64,000 nt of DNA from Actinomycetota bacterium (GCA_030684515.1 JAUXVJ010000009.1:1-64000); one strand, 5' to 3'; positions 44,565 to 53,766 are shown, numbered from the stretch's first letter. Translations and numbers: made by a program. Notes: a model not told the origin generated them from the sequence alone.

Positions 44565-45370
44565 GCGCGCGGCAAGCGCGTGAGCACTTCTTGCACGAAT
44601 GTTGCTACGAGCAAACCCTCCCGATTGAAGACACTTCCTCGACTCAAGCCGCGACCGTGGTACACCGACAGCGGCTCTGCTGTGAACAACATCCAGTCAT
44701 TGGCATCAACAGGGCGTAGAAACCAAAGACCGTGTTCCATCGTCACCACTCGACTGCCCATCGGGATCTTCGCCGAAGGGGCTTGAGCGGTGCTGACCAC
44801 GAGATAGTCGGACAGAAACGCCACGACTGCCGCGTGCAGCATCCGATCATCTGGCAACTGCACGCGAGGGCGCACCCAGAAGGGGTGCACGACCGTCACC
44901 ATCTGGTCCTTGTCACGCTTGGCTGGACCATTCAGTGGGCGGACATCCATCGGATCCATGTTGAACAGGCTTGTCTCATGGGATTCAAGGGACTCAGGGT
45001 CAGGCACATTGAAGGGTTCCTCCGAATGCCAGTCCGGCCCAGTCTCTCCAGAGTGGAACGAGGCCTGCATCAGCAAAGGCGTGGACTCGCCCTGCGTTGC
45101 CGTGATCTGACGAACGGCAAATGCGCGACTGTCGCGCAGGGACTGAACATCGAGGCGCATTTGCGAGCCTGCGGTACCAGCATCAATGAAGTTCGCATGC
45201 AGTGACTGAGGCCACAATTCAGGACTGACGGTCTTGCTCGCGGCATGAAATGCCAGGCCGAGCGAATGGCCGCCATACAGATGGCCACCATCACCTACAG
45301 GCGTGGCGCTGAATTCTGATTCGCCGACCTGTGAAACAGCGAGGACCTTCTGAAAATCATGTTCGGCCAT
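44561..45370 (-). CDS. Acyl-CoA thioesterase II (TesB-like)
   Basis: A 269-residue double-hotdog thioesterase. The first hotdog contains VGDGGHLYGGHSLGLAF and the second includes MGSRVVTMEHGLWFLRP and the C-terminal YHGRGLSRGSVFNREG, family hallmarks. TesB enzymes hydrolyse medium and long acyl-CoAs. ATG 45370 (MAEHDF) is chosen because family proteins begin there; GTG 45397 is possible. It lies just downstream of the MMPL transporter, so a supporting role in lipid turnover near the membrane is possible. Confidence 0.9.
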   Translation of the reverse strand: MAEHDFQKVLAVSQVGESEFSATPVGDGGHLYGGHSLGLAFHAASKTVSPELWPQSLHANFIDAGTAGSQMRLDVQSLRDSRAFAVRQITATQGESTPLLMQASFHSGETGPDWHSEEPFNVPDPESLESHETSLFNMDPMDVRPLNGPAKRDKDQMVTVVHPFWVRPRVQLPDDRMLHAAVVAFLSDYLVVSTAQAPSAKIPMGSRVVTMEHGLWFLRPVDANDWMLFTAEPLSVYHGRGLSRGSVFNREGLLVATFVQEVLTRLPRA

Positions 45371-45425
45371 ATTGGTGGACCCTACTTGAGCCGGCACAGA
45401 GCTGCCGCCGAAATCTTCAAGAGGG

Positions 45426-47903
45426 TCAGTCGAGCGTGATCTTCGGCAGCACTTTGCTCAACCATTTGGGCAGCCACCAGTTTGCCTTGCCAAATATGGT
45501 CATCAAAGAAGGAACCAGAATCAACCGCACCAAGAAGGCGTCGATGATCACAGCTGACGCCAATGCGACGCCAAAGAGTTTGATGGTGTCGTTTGGTGTC
45601 GGGACGAAGGACAAGAAGACGCTGGTCATGATCGTGGCAGCAATCACCACCACCTTGCCCGAACCGGCCAAGCCTCTGCGCACGGCAATGCGGTTGTCTC
45701 CGGACTTATGCCACTCCTCTTGCATACGCGTGACGAGGAATACCTGATAGTCCATCGAGAGTCCGAACAGGATCGCAAAGACCATGATGGGAAGGAAGGG
45801 CAAGATCGGCCCTGTTCCGGTGACATCCAAGAGCGAGGCCGCAGTGCCGTGTTGGAAGACTGCAACCGTGATGCCCAAGGCGCCCGCAAAACTCATGAGA
45901 CTGGTGACGGCAGCAGTCAGCGGAATGACCAAGGAGTGGAACAGCATCATCAACGCAAGGAAGCCAAGTCCCACGACGAGAAGCAGGAAGATCGGCAGCA
46001 TCTTCTGCAATTGCGCAGTGAAGTCCGTGGAGATTGCCTGAGTTCCACCCACGTACAGCGTCGCGCTTGAAGCAACAGCAGGGGCCGTGACGTCACGAAT
46101 ACGGGCGAGTGTCGCGGCCGTGGCCTCATCTTGGGGTGAGGTCGTGGGCTGCACGAGAACTGATGTCAAAGTGCCCTTTGCATCAAAGGCGGTCTTGCTG
46201 CCATCAAGCAGGATCAGCATCTTGGAATTGGGAAGGGTGCTGGCAACACCTTCAGTCTTCTCAAGTGCCTTGACCACAGTCGCCAACTCATCCATGTCAC
46301 GTGGTTGCTTGAGTTCGACAGCAACAAAGAATGGTCCAGCAACTCCTGGGCCATAGCCCTTGCTGAGCAAATCAAAGCCATTGCGCAGCGGAGTGCCCGG
46401 GGCTTGAGTTCCGTTGTCAGGAAACCCGAGTTCCATCGTCAGTGCTGGCGAAGCCAGTGCGCCGATGACAACTACCGACAACACGACTGGGATCAACGGC
46501 TTCTTCTGCAGGAGCAATCCGAATGCGGACCACTTGCTGTCGTCCGGATCGATCTCCTTGTGATGGCGAGCCCAGGGCATCTTGATTGCGAGCGCTTTTG
46601 TGCCAAGCAATGAGAGCAGCGCGGGGAGCATCAACAGCGCAGACAGCATCACCATCAGGACCGTGACTGCTGCTGCCATCGAGAGGCCATTGAAGAAGTT
46701 GATGTTCAGCACGAACATGCCCAGCAACGCAACGATGACCGTGCATCCTGCGAATAGCACAGCCCGGCCAGCGGTGTTCACAGCGCGAAGAGCGGCATCC
46801 TTTGGCGCAAGATCAGCGAGACCTTGCCGATATCGATTCATGATGAACAGCGAATAGTCGATTCCGACACCAAGACCGATCATGGCCGCCAAAGTCGGCG
46901 CGAAGGACGCCACGTCCATGAAATTGCTGATGATGATGATCAGGAGCTGCCCGCCGACAAGTCCAGTGATCGCAACGATGATCGGCAGTCCGGCGGCGAC
47001 AAGCGATCCGAAGGCGATCAGCAAAATGATGATCGCCACGAGCAAACCGACAGCTTCACTTGAATCGGCGCCACCACCTGCAGCAGCGAGTGCTTGACCA
47101 TTGGCGCCCACGGTCAATGTCGAGGAGTTTGCGTCCTTGATCATGTTGGAGATGTGGGTGGCATCGATCGCGCTGAGAGCAGGGTCGTCGATATTGACGG
47201 TGGCATAGGCGACAGTGCGGTCCTTGGACACCGGGCTGGTCGCGTCGGCCGCGGCCTGCGCAGCAGACGTGTACTCCTCAAACTTCGCCCTGCCAGCGTC
47301 AACCGCGCTGCGCAGTTTGGCGACATCATTGGGAATCTTCTTGGCGATTGCCGCCCAGTCCTTTTCATCGGCGTGCGCGAGCCAAGCCAGAACCGTGGCG
47401 ATGTCAGCGAGGTCCTCTCCATTGGCCTTGGCCAAGGGGTAGATCGCTGGCAGCGCCTTCATCAGCTTGGTCAGTTCCGCCGAGCTGATGCCGAGCGCCT
47501 GTGCGATCTTCTCGTTTGCCGCCGTTGTCAGCGCCGCGGTCACATTTGCAGGTGCCGGCTTGGGGCAATCTCGTCCGAAGTTCTCTTGGTACGGGCCAAT
47601 CACACAGGTGACAGAGGACCGCTCGCTCAATTTCTTGAGCAGAGGCTGGATCTCGGACTTCACTGCTGCATCAGTTGCCTTGCCTGTGGCCGGTGCCCAC
47701 ACGACCTGGAAGCTGGTGTTCTGTGCATTCGCCGCTGGGAGTGCCTCAAGTAGTTCCTGAGCTCGCGTTGACTGCGCCCCCGGCAAGGCGAAACTGTTGT
47801 TGTACTTGTCGCCAAGGGCAAGCGCCCCACCGACAAGGGCGATCAGCAGCCCGAACCAGACGATGAGTGCAACGAGCGGATGACGAATGGCCCAGCGGCT
47901 CAC
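45426..47903 (-). CDS. MMPL/RND family transporter
   Basis: An 825-residue membrane protein of the MMPL type. Helix 1 (about residues 12-33) is followed by a large extracytoplasmic loop, a cluster of helices around GLLVAIIILLIAFGSL and MIGLGVGIDYSLFIMNRYR, then a second loop and a second helix cluster containing ILFGLSMDYQVFLVTRMQEEW. The repeated GxxxDY motifs are the proton-relay residues seen in mycobacterial MmpL proteins. GTG 47903 is chosen because GAGGGATCG precedes it and the mature protein begins there; the open frame extends upstream only into the NUDIX gene. Probably exports a lipid or amphiphile. Confidence 0.88.
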   Translation of the reverse strand: MSRWAIRHPLVALIVWFGLLIALVGGALALGDKYNNSFALPGAQSTRAQELLEALPAANAQNTSFQVVWAPATGKATDAAVKSEIQPLLKKLSERSSVTCVIGPYQENFGRDCPKPAPANVTAALTTAANEKIAQALGISSAELTKLMKALPAIYPLAKANGEDLADIATVLAWLAHADEKDWAAIAKKIPNDVAKLRSAVDAGRAKFEEYTSAAQAAADATSPVSKDRTVAYATVNIDDPALSAIDATHISNMIKDANSSTLTVGANGQALAAAGGGADSSEAVGLLVAIIILLIAFGSLVAAGLPIIVAITGLVGGQLLIIIISNFMDVASFAPTLAAMIGLGVGIDYSLFIMNRYRQGLADLAPKDAALRAVNTAGRAVLFAGCTVIVALLGMFVLNINFFNGLSMAAAVTVLMVMLSALLMLPALLSLLGTKALAIKMPWARHHKEIDPDDSKWSAFGLLLQKKPLIPVVLSVVVIGALASPALTMELGFPDNGTQAPGTPLRNGFDLLSKGYGPGVAGPFFVAVELKQPRDMDELATVVKALEKTEGVASTLPNSKMLILLDGSKTAFDAKGTLTSVLVQPTTSPQDEATAATLARIRDVTAPAVASSATLYVGGTQAISTDFTAQLQKMLPIFLLLVVGLGFLALMMLFHSLVIPLTAAVTSLMSFAGALGITVAVFQHGTAASLLDVTGTGPILPFLPIMVFAILFGLSMDYQVFLVTRMQEEWHKSGDNRIAVRRGLAGSGKVVVIAATIMTSVFLSFVPTPNDTIKLFGVALASAVIIDAFLVRLILVPSLMTIFGKANWWLPKWLSKVLPKITLD

Positions 47904-47946
47904 GTTCGATCCCTCTCTGCCGGAAGTGCGACAGCCTAGCGAGAGT

Positions 47947-48612
47947 TCACGAACGGATTTGAGCGATCGTGGGGCGATCACCAAGGACGCAAGCAAGCAG
48001 GTCCCAGATGATCTCCCCCTGAGTTCCCCAGACGAATTGATCGTCTCCGAAGTTGAAGAAATGCATCTCAAGGGGACCAACGCGACGGCGCGCAACGTCT
48101 GCCGAGCGCTGATATCCGCCGGGCACCTCACTAGAAGTGAAATGACTTCCTTCGGTGGCAAACTCGCGCAGCGGCACTATCGCGACATCGGAAACTTCAG
48201 TTGGATCCGGCCGTATCAACGCAGCCTCGTCGATCAATCCGACAAAGACGTCGATCACATGACCACTCATGATGGGCCCGCGTGAATCCAGAGCGCCAAT
48301 CACGGTGACGTGCTGCGGGTCTGGCCCCAACTCCTCTTGCAATTCGCGCAGGGCAGCCACTTGAGAATCCGCATCCACCAATGGGTCAATGCGACCGCCA
48401 GGAAAGACCCAATCGCCAGCGTGATTGCGCATCTCCAGGGCACGTTTGGTGAGAATCAATGCCGATTCGCCTTCGACTTCAATGATTGGAACGATCAGCG
48501 AAGACGGCTTCACCTCAGGTGGGTCCCAGAAGTAGTACTGCGGAGGTAGGGGTGCGGGCAGCAAGGCGCACGCACGCCTCACCGCAGCTATGGTGAAATC
48601 GGGTTCACTCAC
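47947..48612 (-). CDS. NUDIX hydrolase
   Basis: A 221-residue NUDIX protein with FPGGRIDPLVDADSQV and RELQEELG, a box with a short spacer as in CoA/NDP-sugar diphosphatases of the NudL/NUDT7 group. The N-terminal half carries a beta-strand region SLIVPIIEVEGE. It probably hydrolyses an activated nucleotide compound such as CoA or an ADP-sugar. The GTG start 48612 has a poor ribosome site. It lies between dnaB and the MMPL gene on the same strand, so it may be in one transcript with either. Confidence 0.82.
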   Translation of the reverse strand: MSEPDFTIAAVRRACALLPAPLPPQYYFWDPPEVKPSSLIVPIIEVEGESALILTKRALEMRNHAGDWVFPGGRIDPLVDADSQVAALRELQEELGPDPQHVTVIGALDSRGPIMSGHVIDVFVGLIDEAALIRPDPTEVSDVAIVPLREFATEGSHFTSSEVPGGYQRSADVARRRVGPLEMHFFNFGDDQFVWGTQGEIIWDLLACVLGDRPTIAQIRS

Positions 48613-48647
48613 AAGATGGACTGTGCAGGATCAAGGCTGCGCTTGCA

Positions 48648-49994
48648 TCAGGTCTGCGCCATGTCGACGAATCGCGAGTAGTGACCTTGGAAGGCCACGG
48701 TGACAGTTGCTGTAGGTCCGTTTCGGTGTTTTGCCACAATGAAATCCGCCTCGCCCGCTCGCGGGGACTCGCGCTCATATGCATCCTCACGACTGAGCAG
48801 GATGACCATGTCTGCGTCTTGCTCCAAGGAGCCGGATTCACGAAGGTCAGCAAGCATCGGCTTCTTGTCAGTGCGTTGTTCAGGTCCACGGTTCAACTGA
48901 CTGATGGCGATCACTGGCACTTCAAGTTCTTTGGCAAGCAGCTTCAAGGATCGTGAGAATTCAGAAACCTCCTGCTGACGACTCTCCACGCGCTTGCCAC
49001 TGGTCATCAACTGCAAGTAGTCAACGACCACGAGGCGAAGATCATGGCGCTGCTTGAGTCGACGGCACTTGGCGCGAATCTCCATCAAGGTCATGTTCGG
49101 CGAATCGTCGATGAACAACGGTGCATCACTGACCGTGCCCATCTTTGTCGCCATCTTGCCCCAGTCGCTGTCACTCATGGTGCCTGCGCGCATATGGTGC
49201 AAGGGCACCTGCGCTTCCGCAGACAGCAAGCGCATCACGATCTCGTTGCGACTCATTTCGAGGGAGAAGATCACCGAGGTCAGCCCATGCTTGATCGAAG
49301 CAGCGCGGCAGATGTCAAGACCAAAGGTGGACTTACCAATGGCCGGCCGAGCGGCCAGGATGATCAACTGACCAGCGTGTAGACCATTGGTGAGTGAATC
49401 CAGGTCGGCGAATCCCGTTGGCACGCCAACCATCTGGCCACCACGGTTTGAGATCGCCTCAATCTCGTTCAGTGCATCACCCATGATGTCTTTCAGCGGC
49501 AGATAGTCCTCGCTGGTGCGACGCTCGGTGACTTCATAGACCTCTGCTTGGGCGCGATCAACCATGTCGTCGACGTCGCCTGTTCCGGTGTAACCCATGT
49601 GCACGATGCGGGTGCCGGCCTCAACCAAGCGGCGCAGGATGGCCTGCTCGCGAACGATTCGCCCGTAGTAGGAAGCATTGGCCGCGGTGGGCACCATTGA
49701 GACCAAGGTGTGCAGATAGGCGGCACCGCCAATGCGGGTGAGCTCGCCGGCCTTGGTGAGCTCAGAGGAGACGGTGACTGCATCGGCAGGTTCGCCGCGA
49801 CCATAGAGGTCAAGGATGACGCTGAAGACTGTCTGGTGCGCGGGTCGATAGAAGTCGGTTTCGCGGATGGATTCGACAACGTCGGCGATGGCGTCCTTGC
49901 TCAGGAGCATGGCTCCAAGAACCGACTGCTCGGCGGCAATATCCTGCGGCGGCGTGCGATCCAGTTGCGGGATCGGCAGTTCGGTAACGCTCAT
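48648..49994 (-). CDS. dnaB: Replicative DNA helicase DnaB
   Basis: A 448-residue hexameric helicase. The N-terminal primase-interacting domain has PPQDIAAEQSVLGAML, and a linker separates it from the RecA-type motor with Walker A ARPAIGKST, the hexamer-specific GMP-type motif FSLEMSRNEIVMRL, Walker B VVVDYLQLM and the FSRSLKLLAKEL signature. No intein is present, although the actinobacterial dnaB gene is sometimes interrupted. AAGGAGG lies before ATG 49994. The upstream region has DnaA-box-like sites (see 50094-50235). Confidence 0.96.
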   Translation of the reverse strand: MSVTELPIPQLDRTPPQDIAAEQSVLGAMLLSKDAIADVVESIRETDFYRPAHQTVFSVILDLYGRGEPADAVTVSSELTKAGELTRIGGAAYLHTLVSMVPTAANASYYGRIVREQAILRRLVEAGTRIVHMGYTGTGDVDDMVDRAQAEVYEVTERRTSEDYLPLKDIMGDALNEIEAISNRGGQMVGVPTGFADLDSLTNGLHAGQLIILAARPAIGKSTFGLDICRAASIKHGLTSVIFSLEMSRNEIVMRLLSAEAQVPLHHMRAGTMSDSDWGKMATKMGTVSDAPLFIDDSPNMTLMEIRAKCRRLKQRHDLRLVVVDYLQLMTSGKRVESRQQEVSEFSRSLKLLAKELEVPVIAISQLNRGPEQRTDKKPMLADLRESGSLEQDADMVILLSREDAYERESPRAGEADFIVAKHRNGPTATVTVAFQGHYSRFVDMAQT

Positions 49995-50093
49995 TGGCCG
50001 ACCTCCTTGGTTTCTGGGACTCGTTCTACGCCGGGGGTGTGACAGCCGGGCTGGTGAAACCTATGGAGCCAGTTCCAGCCTGTCTATTTGTCC

Positions 50094-50235
50094 TGTTGAT
50101 AGCGCTGTGCAAAGCCTGTTGACGAGTTCGGCGAGTCCCGGTGCATTGCTGTGGATGACTTGGGGACAAAGCAGAAAATTTCGACGAGCTTCCCTCCTTG
50201 ATCGCCAATAATCGACCTGATTTGCCTGTGGATAA
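50094..50235. promoter_or_regulatory. Cluster of DnaA-box-like sites upstream of dnaB
   Basis: The spacer 49995-50280 contains an exact TTATCCACA box on the minus strand at 50227-50235, an 8/9 match at 50150-50158 and a 7/9 match at 50094-50102, all reading TGTGGATAA-like on the plus strand. Such clusters bind DnaA. Here the location suggests control of dnaB or of the phosphatase gene, or titration of DnaA. Confidence 0.5.
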
Positions 50236-50280
50236 AAGATAATTCCGAGAGCAGCATCCGCCACTGGATACGCTTCCCGC

Positions 50281-50793
50281 GTGTCGTATCGGATCACCGT
50301 GGTTTGCCTTGGCAACATCTGTCGCTCACCCATCGCAGAGGCCGTCCTGCGCGACCGAATTGCGCGCGCGGGGCTGCAGGATGCAGTGTCCGTGGATTCC
50401 GCTGGAACCGGGGATTGGCACTTGGGTGGGGCCGCTGACCCGCGAGCGCTGGCCACCTTGGCGGCACATGGCTATCCGCTGGACCACCTGGCTCGGCAGA
50501 TCGATGCAAGCTGGTTTGCCGACATTGATCTGATCCTGGCCATGGACCGGGCCAACTATCGGGATCTGCAAAAGATGCGCGAGCACGCTGGCTTGGACAC
50601 CGAGATTCGGATGATGCGAGCCTTTGATCCGGCGCTTTCGGGAAGCTCTGAGCCCAGCGCTGAACTGGAGGTGCCAGATCCTTATGGAGGTGGCGACGCC
50701 GAGTTTCTTCGCGTGCTGCACATGATCGAGTCGGCAGCCGATGGACTGGTCAAGCAACTCGCCTCGGGCTTCCAGCAGGGCAAGAGAGCCTAG
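50281..50793 (+). CDS. Low-molecular-weight protein-tyrosine phosphatase
   Basis: A 170-residue phosphatase with the catalytic loop CLGNICRSP (CX5R) starting at residue 9 and the general-acid Asp in DPYGGG near residue 133. It removes phosphate from protein tyrosines, or arsenate in the related reductases; the loop sequence fits the phosphatase branch. GTG 50281 is taken because the family motif follows after eight residues. It is divergent from dnaB, which makes a shared control region likely. The TM2 gene follows after 9 bp. Confidence 0.92.
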   Translation: MSYRITVVCLGNICRSPIAEAVLRDRIARAGLQDAVSVDSAGTGDWHLGGAADPRALATLAAHGYPLDHLARQIDASWFADIDLILAMDRANYRDLQKMREHAGLDTEIRMMRAFDPALSGSSEPSAELEVPDPYGGGDAEFLRVLHMIESAADGLVKQLASGFQQGKRA

Positions 50794-50802
50794 GCTCGGG
50801 TC

Positions 50803-51216
50803 ATGAGCATCTCTGAGGGCAACGGATCCGCTGGTTCAGGTACTCCGTACACCGCCCCACCCGGCTGGTACAGAGCAGTCGATGGCAGCTATCAAGAGCA
50901 GTACTGGGATGGCGGCAACTGGACAGCCTCGTACCGGCCGATTGCCACCTCGGCGAAGTTGCTCTTGGCACCCGATGGTTCGCCGGTCTCACCCAAATCG
51001 CGCCTCGCTGTGCTGCTGTTCGCCATCTTCCTGGGCAGTTTCGGGGTGCACAGCTTCTTTGTCGGCAAGGTAGGCATAGGGCTGGGCCAGTTGGCGATCA
51101 CGATCTGCACCTGCGGGATCTTCGGTTGGATTTGGCCACTGGTCGACGTCGTGCTGATTGCCGTGGGCACCTACAAGGACAAGGAAGAGCGACTGGTGCT
51201 CAACTGGGATTCCTGA
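50803..51216 (+). CDS. DUF2510-TM2 domain membrane protein
   Basis: A 137-residue protein with an N-terminal DUF2510 motif (PPGWYRAVDGSYQEQYWDGG, about residues 19-38) and a C-terminal TM2 domain of two hydrophobic helices, with FLGSFGVHSFFVGKVGIG between them. DUF2510 is common in actinobacterial membrane proteins and probably binds something at the cytoplasmic face; TM2 proteins have no agreed role. Close spacing after the phosphatase gene suggests co-transcription. The start is ATG 50803. Confidence 0.88.
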   Translation: MSISEGNGSAGSGTPYTAPPGWYRAVDGSYQEQYWDGGNWTASYRPIATSAKLLLAPDGSPVSPKSRLAVLLFAIFLGSFGVHSFFVGKVGIGLGQLAITICTCGIFGWIWPLVDVVLIAVGTYKDKEERLVLNWDS

Positions 51217-51220
51217 GCAG

Positions 51221-51259
51221 GTCGCCAAGGGCCAGGCCAACGACTCGACCCTTGGCGAC
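51221..51259. terminator. Hairpin between convergent genes
   Basis: Eleven-base arms GTCGCCAAGGG/CCCTTGGCGAC with a 17-base loop lie just after the TM2 gene stop and before the DUF805 gene stop. The placement fits a bidirectional terminator, although no long T run follows on either strand. Confidence 0.6.
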
Positions 51260-51280
51260 CACTGATCAAAAGTACGTCAG

Positions 51281-51700
51281 CTATCCGCGCGCAGGACCTT
51301 CGCCGTAGGCGTTGGGCCCAGGTGTTCCCTCGAGCAACCAGAACACGAAGACCACCAGGTTTGCGCAAGGAACGATGAGGAGCAGGTTCAGCCAGCCTGA
51401 CATTCCCCGATCATGGAGACGACGGCAGCTCACCGCCAGATATGGGATGAACAGTGCCAGCGAGAGCAGCCCGCCGATGACGTAGAAGATGATCGCCCCG
51501 GCTGGGAAGGTCATATCCACATTGCCGTACATGTCCCCTGCTGGCTGTCCCGCCAGCAGCAGGATGTAGCCGATCATGTACGGGATACCCACCACGATTG
51601 CGTAGAACAGGTACCACCACCAGAACTCCGAGCGGCTGGCTCGTCCGCTGAAATCGGCGTAGTGACTCAAGACGTACTTGACTGATTGACCAAAGCTCAT
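51281..51700 (-). CDS. DUF805 membrane protein (second of pair)
   Basis: A 139-residue DUF805 protein with the family opening MSFGQSVKYVLSHYADFSG, RASRSEFWWWYLF and the C-terminal RRLHDRGMSGW motif. Four hydrophobic segments are predicted. DUF805 proteins are small inner-membrane proteins of unknown function. ATG 51700 is taken because GAAGGAG lies upstream and the family motif starts there. It is a paralogue of the gene just upstream. Confidence 0.88.
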   Translation of the reverse strand: MSFGQSVKYVLSHYADFSGRASRSEFWWWYLFYAIVVGIPYMIGYILLLAGQPAGDMYGNVDMTFPAGAIIFYVIGGLLSLALFIPYLAVSCRRLHDRGMSGWLNLLLIVPCANLVVFVFWLLEGTPGPNAYGEGPARG

Positions 51701-51738
51701 GACTTCTCCTTCATAGAAATGAATGCCGAAGTGCGCAA

Positions 51739-52098
51739 CTAGACGGTTGTCTCGCCGTACTGGTTTGGTCCGGGAACAGCAGGCTGTGCCCAGAAGATGA
51801 TGAGTGGGATGTAGCCGATGCAACAAACCAGAATCAGCAACTGCAGCCAGCCGGACTTTGCGGTGTCGTGCAGGCGTCGGCTACCAACGGCCAAGTGCGG
51901 CACGACGGTGGCCAGCCACCAGATTGCCGAAAGCACGCCAAAGTTGGAATCTCGAAAGATCAGTCGGTCCAGAATGCTCAACGGGATGCTCACCAGGATG
52001 AGGAAGAGCGTGAACCACCAGAACTGCGAGCGGCTGGCTCTGCCGTCAAAGTTGGCGTAGTTGTTGAAGCAATACTGAACTGATTGACCGAACGACAT
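51739..52098 (-). CDS. DUF805 membrane protein (first of pair)
   Basis: A 119-residue DUF805 protein sharing the opening MSFGQSVQYCFNNYANFDG, RASRSQFWWF and SRRLHDTAKSGW with its downstream neighbour, so the pair is a tandem duplication. It lacks the middle loop present in the other copy, which accounts for most of the length difference. GGGGGG precedes ATG 52098. Function unknown. Confidence 0.88.
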   Translation of the reverse strand: MSFGQSVQYCFNNYANFDGRASRSQFWWFTLFLILVSIPLSILDRLIFRDSNFGVLSAIWWLATVVPHLAVGSRRLHDTAKSGWLQLLILVCCIGYIPLIIFWAQPAVPGPNQYGETTV

Positions 52099-52167
52099 TT
52101 CGCCCCCCCGTTACTACCTCTGCGAGCGAACTGTAGCCAGCATTTGAATCAGATGTGAAGCCAACAC

Positions 52168-52215
52168 AACACAACAGAGGGGACGTTCCAATTGGAACAT
52201 CCCCTCTGTTGTGTT
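52168..52215 (-). terminator. Terminator of the rpsF-ssb-rpsR-rplI operon
   Basis: A very strong dyad: 16-bp perfect arms (AACACAACAGAGGGGA and complement), one mismatched pair, then GTTCC/GGAAC closing a 4-base loop. It lies 6 bp past the rplI stop on the minus strand, where the operon transcript should end; the arm near the 3' side is followed by TTGTGTTGG. Confidence 0.88.
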
Positions 52216-52221
52216 CATGTA

Positions 52222-52668
52222 CTAGCCGGCGATGACCTCGAAGGTCAGCTTCGCAACCACGCCTTCGTGCACGAGCACTGTTGCGTTGTAGGAGCCGACG
52301 GTCTTCACGGGTGCGGCCAAGGTGACCTTGCGCTTCTCGATTGCCGGACCGCCAGCAGCCTTCACTGCATCTGCAATGTCTGCCGTGGTGACCGAACCGA
52401 AGAGTCGCCCAGTGTCTCCGGCCTTGGCGGCCAAGGTGACCTTCAAGGACTCGAGCTCCTGCTTGACCTCATTGGCATGTCCGAGGTCGCGAATCTCGCG
52501 AACCTTGCGGGCGCGCTTGATCTGCGTCACCTGCTTTTCCCCACCGCGGGTCCAGGCAATGCCCAGGCCGCGTGGCATGAGGAAGTTGCGCGCGTAGCCG
52601 TCCTTCACCGTGACGATGTCACCAGCGATGCCAAGACCGGCGACTTCCTGCGTCAGTATCAGTTTCAT
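52222..52668 (-). CDS. rplI: 50S ribosomal protein L9
   Basis: A 148-residue L9 protein with the standard opening MKLILTQEVAGLG, the RNA-binding GDIVTVKDGYARNFLMPRG segment and the connecting helix before a C-terminal domain containing LFGSVTTADIADAV. ATG 52668 is the second of two adjacent ATGs (the first is 52671); it matches the usual L9 N-terminus. AAGG lies upstream. It is the last gene of the rpsF operon. Confidence 0.96.
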   Translation of the reverse strand: MKLILTQEVAGLGIAGDIVTVKDGYARNFLMPRGLGIAWTRGGEKQVTQIKRARKVREIRDLGHANEVKQELESLKVTLAAKAGDTGRLFGSVTTADIADAVKAAGGPAIEKRKVTLAAPVKTVGSYNATVLVHEGVVAKLTFEVIAG

Positions 52669-52677
52669 CATCGATCC

Positions 52678-52956
52678 TTAGCGTGCTGTTGAGGTGTAGG
52701 GAAGAAGTGCCATCTCACGGGCATTCTTGACAGCATTCGCAACATCGCGCTGATGCTGAGTGCAGTTGCCTGTCACTCGGCGAGCACGGATCTTGCCGCG
52801 GTCTGAAATGAACTTGCGGAGCAAGTTGGTGTCCTTGTAATCAATACCCTTGATCTCGCCTCTGCAGAACACGCAGTCCTTGCGCTTAGGAAGCTTGTCA
52901 TCCTTGCCGCGCGCGGGTCCGCGCTTACTGTCACGATCTCTATCGCGTGGTGCCAT
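52678..52956 (-). CDS. rpsR: 30S ribosomal protein S18
   Basis: A 92-residue S18 protein. The C-type zinc site CVFC is present near residue 28, and the conserved core [13 protein letters not shown] and [13 protein letters not shown] follow. The basic N-terminal tail is typical of the cysteine-containing actinobacterial form, which may be the zinc-dependent paralogue in genera with two S18 genes. AGGAG precedes ATG 52956. It lies between ssb and rplI in one transcript. Confidence 0.96.
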   Translation of the reverse strand: MAPRDRDRDSKRGPARGKDDKLPKRKDCVFCRGEIKGIDYKDTNLLRKFISDRGKIRARRVTGNCTQHQRDVANAVKNAREMALLPYTSTAR

Positions 52957-52993
52957 GTCTGGTTACTCCTGTGAAGTCAGTGAAGATTGTCGA

Positions 52994-53473
52994 TTAGAAA
53001 GGTGGCTCGTCGAAACCGGCGCCACCTGAGGGGCTGCTGGCCCATGGGTCATCAGTTGGGGCTGCGCCGCCGGCACTCTGGCCGCCATCGAATCCACCAC
53101 CCTGACGCTGAACACGATTGACCTTGGCCGTCGCGTAGCGAAGTGCGGGACCGACATCGTCGACCTCGACCTCCATGACCTGACGCTTCTCACCCTCGCG
53201 GGTTTCATAGGAGCGCTGCTTCAAGCGGCCTTGCACAATCACACGTGTGCCCTTGGTCAGTGACTCGGCAACGTTCTCCGCGTACTGGCGCCAGACACTG
53301 CAACGCATGAAGACGGTCTCGCCGTCCTTCCACTCATTGGTTGTGCGATCAAGCACTCGTGAGCTGGAGGCAACGGTGAAGGAAGCGACAGCAGCGCCGC
53401 TTGGGGTGAAACGCAATTCAGGATCGTTGGTCAGATTGCCAACAACCGTGACTACGACGTCCCCGGCGGCCAT
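52994..53473 (-). CDS. ssb: Single-stranded DNA-binding protein
   Basis: A 159-residue SSB. The OB-fold (about residues 1-110) has [20 protein letters not shown] and the aromatic stretch [20 protein letters not shown] Gly-rich linker and the acidic tip DEPPF end the protein, the tail that docks replication and repair partners. Its ATG overlaps the rpsF stop by one base (TAATG). Family length is 150-180. Confidence 0.96.
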   Translation of the reverse strand: MAAGDVVVTVVGNLTNDPELRFTPSGAAVASFTVASSSRVLDRTTNEWKDGETVFMRCSVWRQYAENVAESLTKGTRVIVQGRLKQRSYETREGEKRQVMEVEVDDVGPALRYATAKVNRVQRQGGGFDGGQSAGGAAPTDDPWASSPSGGAGFDEPPF

Positions 53474-53766
53474 TACTTGGCCTCCTCCGGACGCAACACC
53501 TTGGTACGCATGACGGCCTCGTTCAGCGAGAGCTGACGATCGAGCTCTGCAACTGCGGACGGGTTGGCCGTGACTTCAAGCACCGCGTAGATGCCATCCG
53601 GCTTGTGGTTGATCTCGTAGGCCATCCGACGACGACCCCACACATCAACCTTGTGCACCTCGCCACCATCAGCGCGGACGACGTTGAGGAACGTCTCCAA
53701 GCTGGGGGCTACGGTCTTTTCTTCCAGATCTGGATCAAGAATGACCATGACCTCATAACGACGCAT
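53473..53766 (-). CDS. rpsF: 30S ribosomal protein S6
   Basis: A 97-residue S6 protein with the standard start [16 protein letters not shown] and the [22 protein letters not shown] core. It binds S18 in the small-subunit platform. AAAGGAGGTGG lies before ATG 53766. It is the first gene of the rpsF-ssb-rpsR-rplI operon, whose leader (53767-53901) may contain an S6:S18 control hairpin. Confidence 0.96.
   Translation of the reverse strand: MRRYEVMVILDPDLEEKTVAPSLETFLNVVRADGGEVHKVDVWGRRRMAYEINHKPDGIYAVLEVTANPSAVAELDRQLSLNEAVMRTKVLRPEEAK

Noticed and set aside
47904-48161. Open frame extending the MMPL gene upstream by 86 codons
   Set aside because: The extension overlaps the NUDIX gene and lacks hydrophobic or family sequence; GTG 47903 has a ribosome site and begins the conserved part.
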